Shown: positions 1-6,433, counted from the stretch's first letter. The stretch is DNA of 10,939 nt from Patescibacteria group bacterium (GCA_018817545.1 JAHITL010000022.1:1-10939); one strand, 5' to 3'. Notes: generated by a model from the sequence alone, not told the origin. Translations and numbers: made by a program.

Positions 1-67
1 AAAATTCTAAAAAAGACTTTTAAAACAGCTAATTATACGATAAATAAAAAGAAAGCAAAAAGTATAT

Positions 68-96
68 TTGACAAAAAATAAAAACATAGCTAATAT
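68..96 (+). promoter_or_regulatory. Putative sigma-70-type promoter for rpsJ
   Basis: A perfect -35 hexamer TTGACA (68-73) is followed after 17 bases by TAATAT (91-96), a 4/6 match to the -10 consensus. Transcription would start near 102-104, leaving a leader of about 55 bases before rpsJ. A second TATAAT lies at 136-141 but has no good -35 at the right distance. The call rests on sequence match only; in DNA this AT-rich, -10-like words are common, so the perfect -35 and ideal spacing carry the weight. Confidence 0.55.
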
Positions 97-101
97 ATCT
101 A

Positions 102-115
102 AATACGAAAGTATT
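102..115 (+). promoter_or_regulatory. GNRA-tetraloop hairpin at the probable 5' end of the rpsJ mRNA
   Basis: AATAC (102-106) and GTATT (111-115) pair perfectly around a GAAA loop (107-110), a GNRA tetraloop. It sits where the transcript from the promoter at 68-96 would begin. A hairpin at the extreme 5' end could protect the mRNA or be a small protein-binding site; the function is inference and the five-pair AU-rich stem is short. Confidence 0.35.
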
Positions 116-157
116 ATAAAAATTAAATAACATTCTATAATTTAAATTCAAAGAAAC

Positions 158-523
158 ATGACTGATACTAAGGAGAAAAAAGAAAGCCAAGAAGTAAAAG
201 CTAAAGAGGCTGGTGAAGAAAAACAACGGATAAGAATTAAAATTAGAGCTTTTGATCATAAGATTATTGATCAGTCTACTAAGATTATAGTTGATGCTGC
301 AATAAGAAGTGGGGCTCAAATTTACGGACCAATTCCTTTGCCAACACAAAAGAAAAAATATACTGTAAACAGTTCAACTTTTGTTCATAAGGATGCGCGT
401 GATCAGTATGAAATGAGAACCCACAAAAGACTACTTGATATTATTGAACCAACAGCTAAAACAGTTGAAGCTTTAACTAGTTTGAATTTGCCAGCAGGAG
501 TAGATGTGGAAATTAAAATGTAA
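158..523 (+). CDS. rpsJ: Small ribosomal subunit protein uS10 (S10, NusE)
   Basis: Component of the 30S head and, as NusE, a partner of NusB in transcription antitermination. The protein has 121 residues against about 103 in E. coli. Family signatures are [15 protein letters not shown] (24-38), GPIPLPT (57-63) and [12 protein letters not shown] (78-89), ending in GVDVEIKM. The excess is an N-terminal tail of about 20 residues, rich in Lys and Glu, before the usual start of the fold; since there is no other Met before RIRI, the ATG at 158 is taken. It is the only gene here whose ATG is not preceded by T, and the leader has no Shine-Dalgarno site. A 377-base gap with terminator-like structures separates it from rplC, so it may be transcribed partly on its own. 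Assignment is certain. Confidence 0.98.
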   Translation: MTDTKEKKESQEVKAKEAGEEKQRIRIKIRAFDHKIIDQSTKIIVDAAIRSGAQIYGPIPLPTQKKKYTVNSSTFVHKDARDQYEMRTHKRLLDIIEPTAKTVEALTSLNLPAGVDVEIKM

Positions 524-537
524 TTGTAAATTTTATT

Positions 538-617
538 GCGAATTAATACGAATTAATATTAATTTTATAAATAATTTTAATAATAATTCGCTTTAATTTG
601 TATTAATTTGTTTTTTT
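538..617 (+). terminator. Long AU-rich stem followed by a T run, terminator-like, after rpsJ
   Basis: Bases 539-556 pair with 593-610 over 18 consecutive positions (16 Watson-Crick, two G-U), and G538 can pair with T611. The 3' arm runs straight into seven Ts (611-617). The intervening 36 bases are nearly pure A/T. The shape is that of an intrinsic terminator placed 15 bases after the rpsJ stop. The weak stem composition (four pairs involve G or C without wobble being rare here) and large loop make efficiency uncertain. Confidence 0.5.
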
Positions 618-637
618 AATATTAATGATTATTTAAG

Positions 638-794
638 TAACTCCTGAGAGTATTCGGCGATAAACCCGAGTAAGTTGGAAAGTGCTTGAATGAGATCTAA
701 TATTTTTAAGAGGGAATATTTAATAAAACAACAGTAAAATTATTTAAGTTATATTGATAATTTAGGCTGGTTTGTTGAATAACCAGTTTTTTTT
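638..794 (+). ncRNA. Candidate structured RNA: leader/attenuator of the rplC operon or a small RNA
   Basis: In an AT-rich gap, bases 640-697 rise to about 45% G+C while 557-626 hold only five G/C. The segment folds on paper into successive hairpins: ACTC/GAGT with loop CTGA (640-651); a seven-pair stem 651-657 with 666-672 (one G-U) around an eight-base loop; 699-704 with 715-720; 737-743 with 757-763; and the terminator at 766-794. The first two share base 651 and compete there. Bases 661-666 can also pair with 769-774 in the terminator's 5' arm, which would suit an antiterminator. No long open frame is present. I do not recognise it as a known riboswitch class. It may be a cis-acting leader controlling the downstream ribosomal genes or an independent RNA. 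Confidence 0.45.
766..794 (+). terminator. Intrinsic terminator before rplC
   Basis: CTGGTT (767-772) pairs with AACCAG (781-786) around an eight-base loop, with a possible G766-T787 wobble below, followed immediately by eight Ts (787-794). This is the clearest intrinsic terminator in the window. It points toward rplC, so either rplC has its own promoter further downstream or the site is a conditional attenuator. Confidence 0.7.
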
Positions 795-813
795 ACACTT
801 TTAAAATAAATAC

Positions 814-886
814 AAATACACAGATCACGGATATATGCATTAGGTGTTAAAACTCGCAAAAGCTAATATCTGTGATCTGTGTATTT
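814..886 (+). repeat. 21-bp near-perfect inverted repeat just upstream of rplC
   Basis: Bases 814-834 pair with 866-886 over 21 consecutive positions with a single G-T (G829-T871). The arms contain CACAGATCAC and GTGATCTGTG. The loop is 31 bases (835-865); TAG (841-843) may pair with CTA (863-865) inside it. The 3' arm ends 14 bases before the rplC ATG at 901. There is no T run after it, so it is not a terminator. As RNA it would be a very stable hairpin (possible RNase III substrate or translation control); as DNA it could be an operator-like palindrome or a small miniature repeat element. The function is unknown. Confidence 0.75.
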
Positions 887-900
887 AACAAGTGTGTAAT

Positions 901-1677
901 ATGAAATTTATTATAGGAAAAAAAGTTGAAATGACTCAGATCTGGCAGAATGATCAAGTTGTTGCTGTAACAAAGATTCAGGCTGGTCCATGCACAGTGG
1001 TTCAGTTGAAAGATAAAAAGAATGATGGCTATGAAGCTGTTCAGATTAGTTATGGTGAACAAAAAGAAAGAAGAATGAAAAAACCACAGTTAGGGCATCT
1101 TAAAAAGGCAGGAGTAAAAGCTAGGCATTTGAAAGAGTTTAGGAGTGAAATAGTTGGTCTAAAAGTTGGTGATAAAATTGATGTAAGTACTTTTATTGCT
1201 GGCGATATAATTAAAGTAGTAGCAAATTCTAAGGGCAAGGGATTTCAGGGAGTGGTAAGACGACATGGTTTTTCTGGTCAAGATGCAACTCATGGTAATA
1301 AAGATCAATTGCGTATGCCTGGCTCTATTGGCGCAGGCGGACCTCAACATGTTTTTAAGGGTAAAAAGATGGCAGGTAGAATGGGAGGCGGAAGAACAAC
1401 AACACAAAATTTAAAAATTGTAGATATTGATAAAGATAATAATATTTTATTAATTAAAGGCGCTATTCCTGGTGGTAGAAACGGTTTAGTTTTGATTAGT
1501 TGCGCTGGTGAATTAAAAATAGCAGAACCACAGATAATTGAGGATGTAAAAAGAGTAGATGTAGTTGAAGTAATACCAGAAGAAGCAATTTTAGAAGTAG
1601 AAGCAACAGAAGTTGAAAAAATACCCGAAATTGAAGTAAAAGAAATAGATCCTGAGGTAAAAGCAATAGAAAAATAG
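901..1677 (+). CDS. rplC: Large ribosomal subunit protein uL3 (L3)
   Basis: Binds 23S rRNA early in assembly and reaches toward the peptidyl-transferase centre. I take ATG 901 as the start because the family begins MKFIIGKKVEMTQIW; the upstream in-frame GTG at 892 would add only MCN. The product is 258 residues against 209 in E. coli. The core loop GQDATHGNKDQLRMPGSIG (126-144) and VFKGKKMAGRMG (151-162) are clear. The glutamine that PrmB methylates in E. coli (in GQNQTPG) is not present: here the segment reads GAGGPQH. From about residue 207 there is an extra tail of about 50 residues alternating Val/Ile with Glu and Lys, low in complexity and ending VKAIEK. The leader lacks a Shine-Dalgarno site. 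Confidence 0.98.
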   Translation: MKFIIGKKVEMTQIWQNDQVVAVTKIQAGPCTVVQLKDKKNDGYEAVQISYGEQKERRMKKPQLGHLKKAGVKARHLKEFRSEIVGLKVGDKIDVSTFIAGDIIKVVANSKGKGFQGVVRRHGFSGQDATHGNKDQLRMPGSIGAGGPQHVFKGKKMAGRMGGGRTTTQNLKIVDIDKDNNILLIKGAIPGGRNGLVLISCAGELKIAEPQIIEDVKRVDVVEVIPEEAILEVEATEVEKIPEIEVKEIDPEVKAIEK

Positions 1678-1689
1678 AGTAATAATTTA

Positions 1690-1731
1690 TTGAAAATTGT
1701 TTAAAAATTGAAAATTAGAAATTGAAAATTA
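1690..1731 (+). repeat. Degenerate A/T-rich repeat (TTGAAAATT-like) between rplC and rplD
   Basis: The word GAAAATT or GAAATT recurs at 1692, 1710, 1718 and 1724 with irregular spacing, filling most of the 63-base spacer. It resembles the cleaner repeats of other spacers but has no fixed period. Confidence 0.4.
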
Positions 1732-1740
1732 ATTTATATT

Positions 1741-2472
1741 ATGATTAACTATAAAGTATACAACCAAGAAGCAGAATTAGTTGGAGCAGTTGATTTAGCT
1801 GATAAGATTTTTAATGTTAAAACTAATCAAGCATTAATTCATCAGGCAGTTGTTGCTCAAATGGCTAATGCTAGAAAGGTAATCGCGCATACTAAAGGTA
1901 GAGGTGAAGTTCGCGGTGGCGGTAAAAAACCATGGAAACAGAAAGGCACTGGTAGAGCTAGACATGGTTCAAGTAGATCACCAATATGGAAAGGTGGCGG
2001 AGTTACTTTTGGTCCAACAAATGAAAGAAATTTTAAAAAGGATATTAATAAAAAAATGAAACAAAAAGCAATTTTTATGGCTTTGAGCGATAAGGTTGCT
2101 AATGTTAAATTGATTATTTTAGATAAATTAGAAGCAAGTGAATATAAAACTAAAGTTTTTAATCAAATATTAAGTAATTTAGAAACAAAGATTTTTGTAT
2201 CAGAGAAAAAAGTTTTACCAGAAATAGAACAACCTTTAATTGAAAATAATAGTGAATTAAAACCTAAAACTAAGGCAAAAAGAAAGAGTAAGGTTGCAAG
2301 AAGTATATTGGTTATTATTAGTGAAAAAGACGAGAAATTAAAATATTCAGCAAAAAATTTAGTTGGAGCAAAATTAATTAATTTAGATAATATTAATTTA
2401 GTTGACTTGTTAAAATATAAGCATTTAGTGTCAACTCAAGAAGCTATTAAAAAATTAGTAGAGAAATATTAA
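1741..2472 (+). CDS. rplD: Large ribosomal subunit protein uL4 (L4)
   Basis: Lines the polypeptide exit tunnel with its extended loop; in gammaproteobacteria it also represses the S10 operon, which is not shown here. Length is 243 residues against about 201 in E. coli. The tunnel loop is textbook: RGGGKKPWKQKGTGRARHG (58-76), then SRSPIWKGGGVTFGP (78-92). The C-terminal fold is present (RSILVIIS, 187-194; NLVDLLKYKHLV, 219-230). Between them, roughly residues 150-187, lies an insertion of about 35 residues, first acidic (KKVLPEIEQPLIE) and then very basic (KPKTKAKRKSKVAR). It lies on the globular part of the protein rather than in the tunnel loop, judging from the alignment. The gene is followed only four bases later by rplW, so the two are tightly coupled. 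Confidence 0.98.
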   Translation: MINYKVYNQEAELVGAVDLADKIFNVKTNQALIHQAVVAQMANARKVIAHTKGRGEVRGGGKKPWKQKGTGRARHGSSRSPIWKGGGVTFGPTNERNFKKDINKKMKQKAIFMALSDKVANVKLIILDKLEASEYKTKVFNQILSNLETKIFVSEKKVLPEIEQPLIENNSELKPKTKAKRKSKVARSILVIISEKDEKLKYSAKNLVGAKLINLDNINLVDLLKYKHLVSTQEAIKKLVEKY

Positions 2473-2476
2473 ATAT

Positions 2477-2947
2477 ATGAGTTTATTTGATAAAAAAAAC
2501 ACAGCTGCTACAAAAACAAGTAAAGTTGTTACAGAAAATAAAGATAAGGTTAAAAAGGATAAAGGCGTAAAAGAAGAAAAAAGTATGAAGGAATTATATG
2601 ATTTAACTGATGTCGGTGATAATAAGCAGAAGAAAATATCAGAAAAGAAAGTTTTTAAATATGCGCAGGCTTATAATGTATTGCAAAAGCCTTTAGTTAC
2701 TGAAAAGGTTACAAACTTGGGAATTTGTAATAAATATGTTTTTGTTGTTGCTAATGATACTAATAAAGTAGAAGTAGCTAAAGCGATTAATCAAATTTAT
2801 GGAGTAAAGCCTGTTAAAGTTAATATAATTAAGATGATAGGAAAGGCAACTAGATCTGGAAAAGTATCAGGAAAGAGAAAAGATTGGAAAAAAGCAATAG
2901 TAACTTTGTCAAAAGGTGAAACGATTAAAATTTACGAAGGAGTGTAA
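2477..2947 (+). CDS. rplW: Large ribosomal subunit protein uL23 (L23) with long N-terminal tail
   Basis: Sits at the rim of the exit tunnel and is the usual docking point for trigger factor and SRP. Length is 156 residues against about 100 in E. coli. The family core begins near residue 62: YAQAYNVLQKPLVTEK (62-77), then KYVFVVANDTNKVEVAKAI, YGVKPVKVNI and the basic loop RSGKVSGKRKDWKKA, ending LSKGETIKIYEGV. The first ~60 residues, starting MSLFDKK, are Lys/Glu/Asp/Thr-rich and probably disordered. There is no internal Met that would give the short family length cleanly (Met37 is too early), and the whole extension is in frame directly behind rplD, so I keep ATG 2477. Confidence 0.97.
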   Translation: MSLFDKKNTAATKTSKVVTENKDKVKKDKGVKEEKSMKELYDLTDVGDNKQKKISEKKVFKYAQAYNVLQKPLVTEKVTNLGICNKYVFVVANDTNKVEVAKAINQIYGVKPVKVNIIKMIGKATRSGKVSGKRKDWKKAIVTLSKGETIKIYEGV

Positions 2948-2955
2948 GCTAGTTT

Positions 2956-3014
2956 AAAGTTGAAAGTTAAAAGTTATTAATATAATTCATTTACTTTTAC
3001 GGACTCTCGACTTT
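2956..3014 (+). repeat. AAAGTTR heptamers and nested inverted repeat between rplW and rplB
   Basis: Three heptamer-like units (AAAGTTG, AAAGTTA, AAAGTTA) occupy 2956-2976. Two arms can pair with the far side of the spacer: AAAGTTG (2956-2962) with CGACTTT (3008-3014, one wobble), and TAAAAGT (2968-2974) with ACTTTTA (2993-2999). The nested stems have no T run, so this is not a terminator. Confidence 0.5.
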
Positions 3015-3027
3015 ATAGATTAATTCT

Positions 3028-3861
3028 ATGGGAATAAAATTTGTAAAACCAACAACACCAGGAAGACGCGGAGCTAGTTTTGATGACTTTGCTGACGTTA
3101 CTAAAACAGAACCTGAAAAGAGTTTGATAGTTATTCGTAAACAAAATAGTGGAAGAAATAATCAAGGAAAAATTACTATTAGACATCGAGGTGGCGGAGC
3201 TAAAAGATATATTCGTTTAGTTGATTTTAAGAGAAATAAATTTGATATTTCAGCAAAAGTGACTGCTATTGAATATGATCCTAATCGTGGAGCTAAACTT
3301 GCTTTGTTGTGTTATCAAGATGGAACTAAAAAATATATTATTGCTCCAGTAGGTTTAATTGTTGGATCAATTGTTATGAGTTCAAAAGATGTTATAGAAA
3401 TAAAAGTTGGAAATGCAATGATGTTAAAAAATATTCCAGCAGGCGTTGAAGTTCATAATATTGAAATGGAACCTGGTCAAGGGGCTAAAATAGCTAGAGG
3501 AGCTGGCAATGTAGTATATGTTATGGGAATAGACGGCGATTTTGCTCAGATTAAATTACCATCAGGTGAAATAAGATTAGTAAAAAAAGATTGTCTTTGT
3601 ACTGTTGGTAGAGTAAGTAATCCAGATAAAAGACATATTAGAATTGGAAAAGCTGGACGTAAAAGACATATGGGAATTAGACCGACTGTTCGTGGAACAG
3701 CGATGAATCCAGTTGATCACCCGCATGGTGGTGGCGAAGGAAATCAGCCAATAGGATTAAAGCATCCTAAAACTCCTTGGGGAAAATTTGCACTAGGAGT
3801 TAAGACGAGAAAGAAGAAAAAATATTCAAGCAAATTAATAATTAAAAGAAGAAAGAAATAA
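3028..3861 (+). CDS. rplB: Large ribosomal subunit protein uL2 (L2)
   Basis: Core 23S-binding protein needed for subunit association and close to the peptidyl-transferase centre. At 277 residues it has the normal length, with no extension. The start matches the family ([14 protein letters not shown]). Conserved stretches are [18 protein letters not shown] (52-69), [13 protein letters not shown] (82-94), the C-terminal [12 protein letters not shown] (227-238), which carries the invariant histidine region, and a basic tail KLIIKRRKK. Unlike uL3, uL4, uL22 and uL23 it is unmodified, consistent with its buried position. No Shine-Dalgarno site precedes it; the 80-base spacer upstream holds repeats. 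Confidence 0.99.
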   Translation: MGIKFVKPTTPGRRGASFDDFADVTKTEPEKSLIVIRKQNSGRNNQGKITIRHRGGGAKRYIRLVDFKRNKFDISAKVTAIEYDPNRGAKLALLCYQDGTKKYIIAPVGLIVGSIVMSSKDVIEIKVGNAMMLKNIPAGVEVHNIEMEPGQGAKIARGAGNVVYVMGIDGDFAQIKLPSGEIRLVKKDCLCTVGRVSNPDKRHIRIGKAGRKRHMGIRPTVRGTAMNPVDHPHGGGEGNQPIGLKHPKTPWGKFALGVKTRKKKKYSSKLIIKRRKK

Positions 3862-3910
3862 TAGTTAAGATTCTAAATATCCATAATATTCCAAATAATT
3901 TTTAAAAAAT

Positions 3911-4210
3911 ATGTCAAGAAGTTTAAAAAAAGGTCCTTATATTAATTTAAGGATTTTGGAAAAAATTAAAAAATTAAAACCAGGAGACAAGACAATCATT
4001 AAGGTTTGGGATAGGTCTTGCACAATTACTCCCGAGATGGTAGGTTTTACTATCGGAGTTCATAATGGCCGTCAACATACACCTGTTTTTGTAGTTGAAA
4101 ATATGGTTGGACATAAATTAGGAGAGTTTGCGCTTACTAGAAAGTTTATTGTTCATGGCGGCAAGATGGCTAAAACTCAAAATAAAGATCAAGCTGGAGG
4201 TAAAAAATAA
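3911..4210 (+). CDS. rpsS: Small ribosomal subunit protein uS19 (S19)
   Basis: Head protein of the 30S subunit, forming a complex with uS13 and contacting the A-site side. The 99-residue product is close to the usual 90-95. It shows [12 protein letters not shown] at the N-terminus, [19 protein letters not shown] (29-47), [12 protein letters not shown] (50-61), [15 protein letters not shown] (65-79) and HGG. The start is fixed by MSRSLKKGP. It lies between rplB (49 bases upstream) and rplV (16 bases downstream), the standard order. Confidence 0.99.
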   Translation: MSRSLKKGPYINLRILEKIKKLKPGDKTIIKVWDRSCTITPEMVGFTIGVHNGRQHTPVFVVENMVGHKLGEFALTRKFIVHGGKMAKTQNKDQAGGKK

Positions 4211-4226
4211 TATATAAATTTTAAAT

Positions 4227-4826
4227 ATGGAAATTATTGCAAAAGCAAAACGTATAAGAATGTCACCTAGAAAAGTCCGTCTAGTTGTTGATACTGTTCG
4301 CGGATTGACTGTCGTACGATCATTAGATGTGTTAAGATTTTTAAACAAGAAGGCAGTTGAGCCTGTAGTTAAATTATTAAAGTCAGCTGTCGCGAATGCT
4401 CAACATAATTTTGAGTTAGATTCTGATAATTTATATATAAAGACTATTACTGTTGATGAAGCACAGACTTTGCATCGTTGGTTACCAAGAGCGCATGGTA
4501 GAGCTACACCGATTCGTAAAAAAAGTTGTCATATTAATTTAATTTTAGATGAAATTAAGCCTAGCGGTAAAATTAAAACTAAACAGCAAGTAATTGAAGC
4601 CCCAGTTAAATTAGGAAGTCAACCAGTTAAGGATAATAAAGTAAAGATAAAAGAAGAAAAAGGAAAAGATTTTGGTAAATTAGAAGTAGATGATGAAAAT
4701 TTATCAGAAGAAAAAGGAAAAGTTATTTCTGATGTAAGAAGAGAAGGCAGAACTGGTCATTCTAAAATTGAAGGAGGTAGTTCAAAAGGATTTATTAATA
4801 AAATGTTTAGAAGAAAAAGCGGATAA
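4227..4826 (+). CDS. rplV: Large ribosomal subunit protein uL22 (L22) with long C-terminal tail
   Basis: Contacts all domains of 23S rRNA and lines the exit tunnel with its beta hairpin. The family core is residues 1-111: AKAKRIRMSPRKVRLVVD (5-22), VKLLKSAVANAQHNF (48-62), the tunnel hairpin WLPRAHGRATPIRKKSCHI (85-103). Length is 199 against about 110 in E. coli. The extra ~88 residues are low-complexity, rich in Lys, Glu, Asp and Gly (KIKEEKGKDFGKLEVDDE; EGRTGHSKIEGGSS), and close with a compact basic end KGFINKMFRRKSG. That end looks less random than the middle and may be a conserved RNA- or protein-contact element. After the stop comes the longest spacer apart from the rpsJ-rplC gap. Confidence 0.98.
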   Translation: MEIIAKAKRIRMSPRKVRLVVDTVRGLTVVRSLDVLRFLNKKAVEPVVKLLKSAVANAQHNFELDSDNLYIKTITVDEAQTLHRWLPRAHGRATPIRKKSCHINLILDEIKPSGKIKTKQQVIEAPVKLGSQPVKDNKVKIKEEKGKDFGKLEVDDENLSEEKGKVISDVRREGRTGHSKIEGGSSKGFINKMFRRKSG

Positions 4827-4830
4827 AGAA

Positions 4831-4860
4831 TGTATTTTGTATAATGTATTTTGTATAATG
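4831..4860 (+). repeat. Heptamer array TGTATWW, left arm of an inverted pair
   Basis: The 14-base unit TGTATTTTGTATAA occurs twice in tandem (4831-4844, 4845-4858), itself two heptamers. Bases 4836-4860 are the inverse of 5003-5027 with 22 of 25 positions complementary. It begins five bases after the rplV stop and abuts the four-helix-bundle fragment. Confidence 0.8.
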
Positions 4861-4862
4861 CG

Positions 4863-5007
4863 ATGGAAAATACTAAAATAAAATCAATTATTAATAGCTA
4901 AGGATGTTAAATATTTTACAGTTGATAAATTTAACAAAGTGGCTGAACAAACAGTCGTTATCCATAAACTAATTAATGGACTTATAAAATATTTGCGAAA
5001 TACATAA
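4863..5007 (+). pseudogene. Degraded C-terminal fragment of a four-helix-bundle (23S rRNA intervening-sequence-type) protein
   Basis: Reading from 4885 gives QLLIAKDVKYFTVDKF, then NKVAEQTVVIHKLINGLIKY and LRNT, stop at 5005-5007. This resembles the end of four-helix-bundle proteins of the 23S rRNA intervening-sequence family (TIGR02436/PF05635), which typically have ETQLxxAKDLGY and a final helix with a GLIKSLR-like end. Upstream, ATG 4863 begins MENTKIK in another frame; removing T4884 joins the two frames into an E-N-T-x-x-x-Q-L-L-I-A-K-D sequence that fits the family. Only about 47 codons of an expected ~115-125 remain, so the N-terminal helices are lost and the remainder is frameshifted. 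The family is known in rRNA insertions and as free genes in CPR genomes; its role is not established. Identification is from memory of the family pattern, not a search. Confidence 0.6.
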
Positions 5008-5027
5008 TACATAATACATAATACAAA
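5000..5027 (+). repeat. Heptamer array TACATAA, right arm of an inverted pair
   Basis: Three full TACATAA units (5001-5021) and a partial fourth (5022-5025) lie directly before the rpsC ATG at 5029. It is the inverse counterpart of 4836-4860 (22/25). The stop codon of the four-helix-bundle fragment falls inside the first unit. Confidence 0.85.
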
Positions 5028-5028
5028 T

Positions 5029-5727
5029 ATGGGACATAAAATCAATCCAAAAGTTATTAGATTAAACATTACTAGAACTTGGCCATCTAAGTGGTTTGCT
5101 TCTGGTCCAAAATTTATTAAAAATTTTCAGCAGGATGTAGCTATTAGAAAATATTTTATCAAAGAATTGCGTGAAGCAGGAATTGATAAAGTAGAAATTG
5201 AGAGAAGTGGCCAAAAAATAAATATTAATGTTTTTACTGCTAAGCCTGGGTTGGTAATTGGTCGTGGTGGCGCTGGAGTTGAAGATTTGAAGAAAAAAAT
5301 TCATGTTAAATTTTTATCAAAACCTAGCGGAATAAGATTGTCTAATATTAATTTGAATATTATTGAAGCTGATAGACCTAATTTAAGCGCGCAAATTATT
5401 GTTCAATCAATGGCAATGGAAATAGAAAAAAGAATGCCTTTTCGTAGAGTAATGAAACAAGCTATCAATCGTGTTGAAAGAGCAGGCGCTTTGGGTGTTA
5501 AAGTAATGATGGGTGGCAGACTTAATGGCGCGGAAATTGCTAGAACGGAAATGTTGACTTCTGGTAAAGTGCCATTACATACATTGCGAGCTGATATTGA
5601 TTATGCCCGTGTCGCAGCAGCTACTACTTATGGAGCGATTGGTATAAAAATGTGGATATATAAAGGAGATGTTTTTAAAAAAGAAGAAACTGGCAAAGGA
5701 GAGATTGTAGGAAAAGAAAATAGGTAA
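5029..5727 (+). CDS. rpsC: Small ribosomal subunit protein uS3 (S3)
   Basis: Head protein that forms part of the mRNA entry channel and has helicase-related basic residues. The 232-residue length is normal. The start [14 protein letters not shown] is the family start. The KH type II domain shows [18 protein letters not shown] (74-91) with the GxxG loop at 78-81. The C-terminal domain has [13 protein letters not shown] (136-148), [19 protein letters not shown] (156-174), [14 protein letters not shown] (179-192) and the closing [10 protein letters not shown] short Lys/Glu-rich tail follows. The leader is the TACATAA array, so translation here must start without a Shine-Dalgarno site. Confidence 0.99.
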   Translation: MGHKINPKVIRLNITRTWPSKWFASGPKFIKNFQQDVAIRKYFIKELREAGIDKVEIERSGQKININVFTAKPGLVIGRGGAGVEDLKKKIHVKFLSKPSGIRLSNINLNIIEADRPNLSAQIIVQSMAMEIEKRMPFRRVMKQAINRVERAGALGVKVMMGGRLNGAEIARTEMLTSGKVPLHTLRADIDYARVAAATTYGAIGIKMWIYKGDVFKKEETGKGEIVGKENR

Positions 5728-5753
5728 TTTTAAATTTTAAATTTCAAGTCCAT

Positions 5754-6161
5754 ATGTTAATGCCTAAAAAAACAAAACATAGAAAACAGCATAAATTAGG
5801 AAGGGGCGGTAAAGCTTGTCGTTGCGTTGACTTGAGTTTTGGTAGTTATGGTTTAAAAACTTTGGAATCTTGTTGGATAAATTCCAGACAAATTGAAGCT
5901 GCTAGACGAGTTATTACTAGATATGTAAAGCGTGGTGGTAAAATATGGATTAGAATTTTTCCAGATAAATCAGTTACTGTTAAAGGCGGTGAAATTCCTA
6001 TGGGCAAAGGAAAGGGAACAGTTGATCATTATGTTGCTATTGTTAAACCAGGTATGATAATGTTTGAGATGGATGGTATTAGCGAAGAGCAAGCTAAAGA
6101 AGCTTTGATTTTTGCATCCCATAAGTTGCCAGTAAAATGTAGATTTATTAAAAAAGACTAG
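5754..6161 (+). CDS. rplP: Large ribosomal subunit protein uL16 (L16)
   Basis: Helps position A-site tRNA and completes the 50S subunit late in assembly. At 135 residues it is full length. The start at 5754 gives [14 protein letters not shown], matching the family's MLxPKxTKxRKxHK, so the second ATG at 5760 is not chosen. Conserved parts are [30 protein letters not shown] and [13 protein letters not shown]. Two features differ from E. coli: the arginine that RoxA hydroxylates (Arg81, in VRMGKGKG) is replaced by Pro82 in IPMGKGKG, and there are extra cysteines at 22, 24 and 40 near the N-terminus. It ends FIKKD without a tail. Confidence 0.99.
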   Translation: MLMPKKTKHRKQHKLGRGGKACRCVDLSFGSYGLKTLESCWINSRQIEAARRVITRYVKRGGKIWIRIFPDKSVTVKGGEIPMGKGKGTVDHYVAIVKPGMIMFEMDGISEEQAKEALIFASHKLPVKCRFIKKD

Positions 6162-6224
6162 ACGAAAATTAATGTGAAGCTACGAAAATGCGAAAAAATA
6201 ATTAAAATACAAATTAATACAAGT

Positions 6225-6419
6225 ATGGAATTTAAAGAAATAATTACAAAAACAACTAAAGAATTGCATAAATTATTAAGTGAATCTCGAGAAAAATTGA
6301 GAGATTTACGTTTTAAGGATGGCAATAAGCAATTAAAAAATGTAAGAGAGATTAGACAAGTTAGAAAATTAATTGCTCAAGTTTTTACTTTAATTAATAA
6401 AGACAAGATTGTTAAATAA
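6225..6419 (+). CDS. rpmC: Large ribosomal subunit protein uL29 (L29)
   Basis: Small two-helix protein next to uL23 at the exit-tunnel rim. I start it at ATG 6225 (64 residues, [18 protein letters not shown]), which is the usual family length; an in-frame GTG at 6174 would add 17 residues with no family counterpart and lies in a repetitive spacer. The signature is the helix pair [20 protein letters not shown] and the [17 protein letters not shown] segment, equivalent to L(K/R)xxRRxIARxxT in relatives. Divergent N-terminal residues are normal for uL29. It lies between rplP and rpsQ as in most bacteria. Confidence 0.95.
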   Translation: MEFKEIITKTTKELHKLLSESREKLRDLRFKDGNKQLKNVREIRQVRKLIAQVFTLINKDKIVK

Positions 6420-6433
6420 TATTTATTAATAAT

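Noticed and set aside
29..349. A 106-codon minus-strand frame at the left edge
   Set aside because: It overlaps rpsJ and its promoter, and is Phe/Ser/Leu/Tyr-rich as expected from the complement of A-rich DNA.
641..672. TPP riboswitch, because of CTGAGA followed by ACCC
   Set aside because: The rest of the TPP consensus, including the second conserved arm, is absent, and the downstream genes have no link to thiamine.
795..890. A promoter for rplC between the second terminator and the hairpin
   Set aside because: TTTACA (792-797) and TAAAAT (802-807) are present but not at usable spacing; nothing better was found, so no promoter is claimed.
892..900. GTG at 892 as the start of rplC
   Set aside because: It adds only MCN before MKFIIGKK, which is the family N-terminus, and ATG 901 fits the -1 T context of the other genes.
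6174..6224. GTG at 6174 as the start of rpmC
   Set aside because: It gives 17 extra residues with no uL29 counterpart and lies in a spacer with a duplicated ACGAAAAT word; ATG 6225 gives the normal length.
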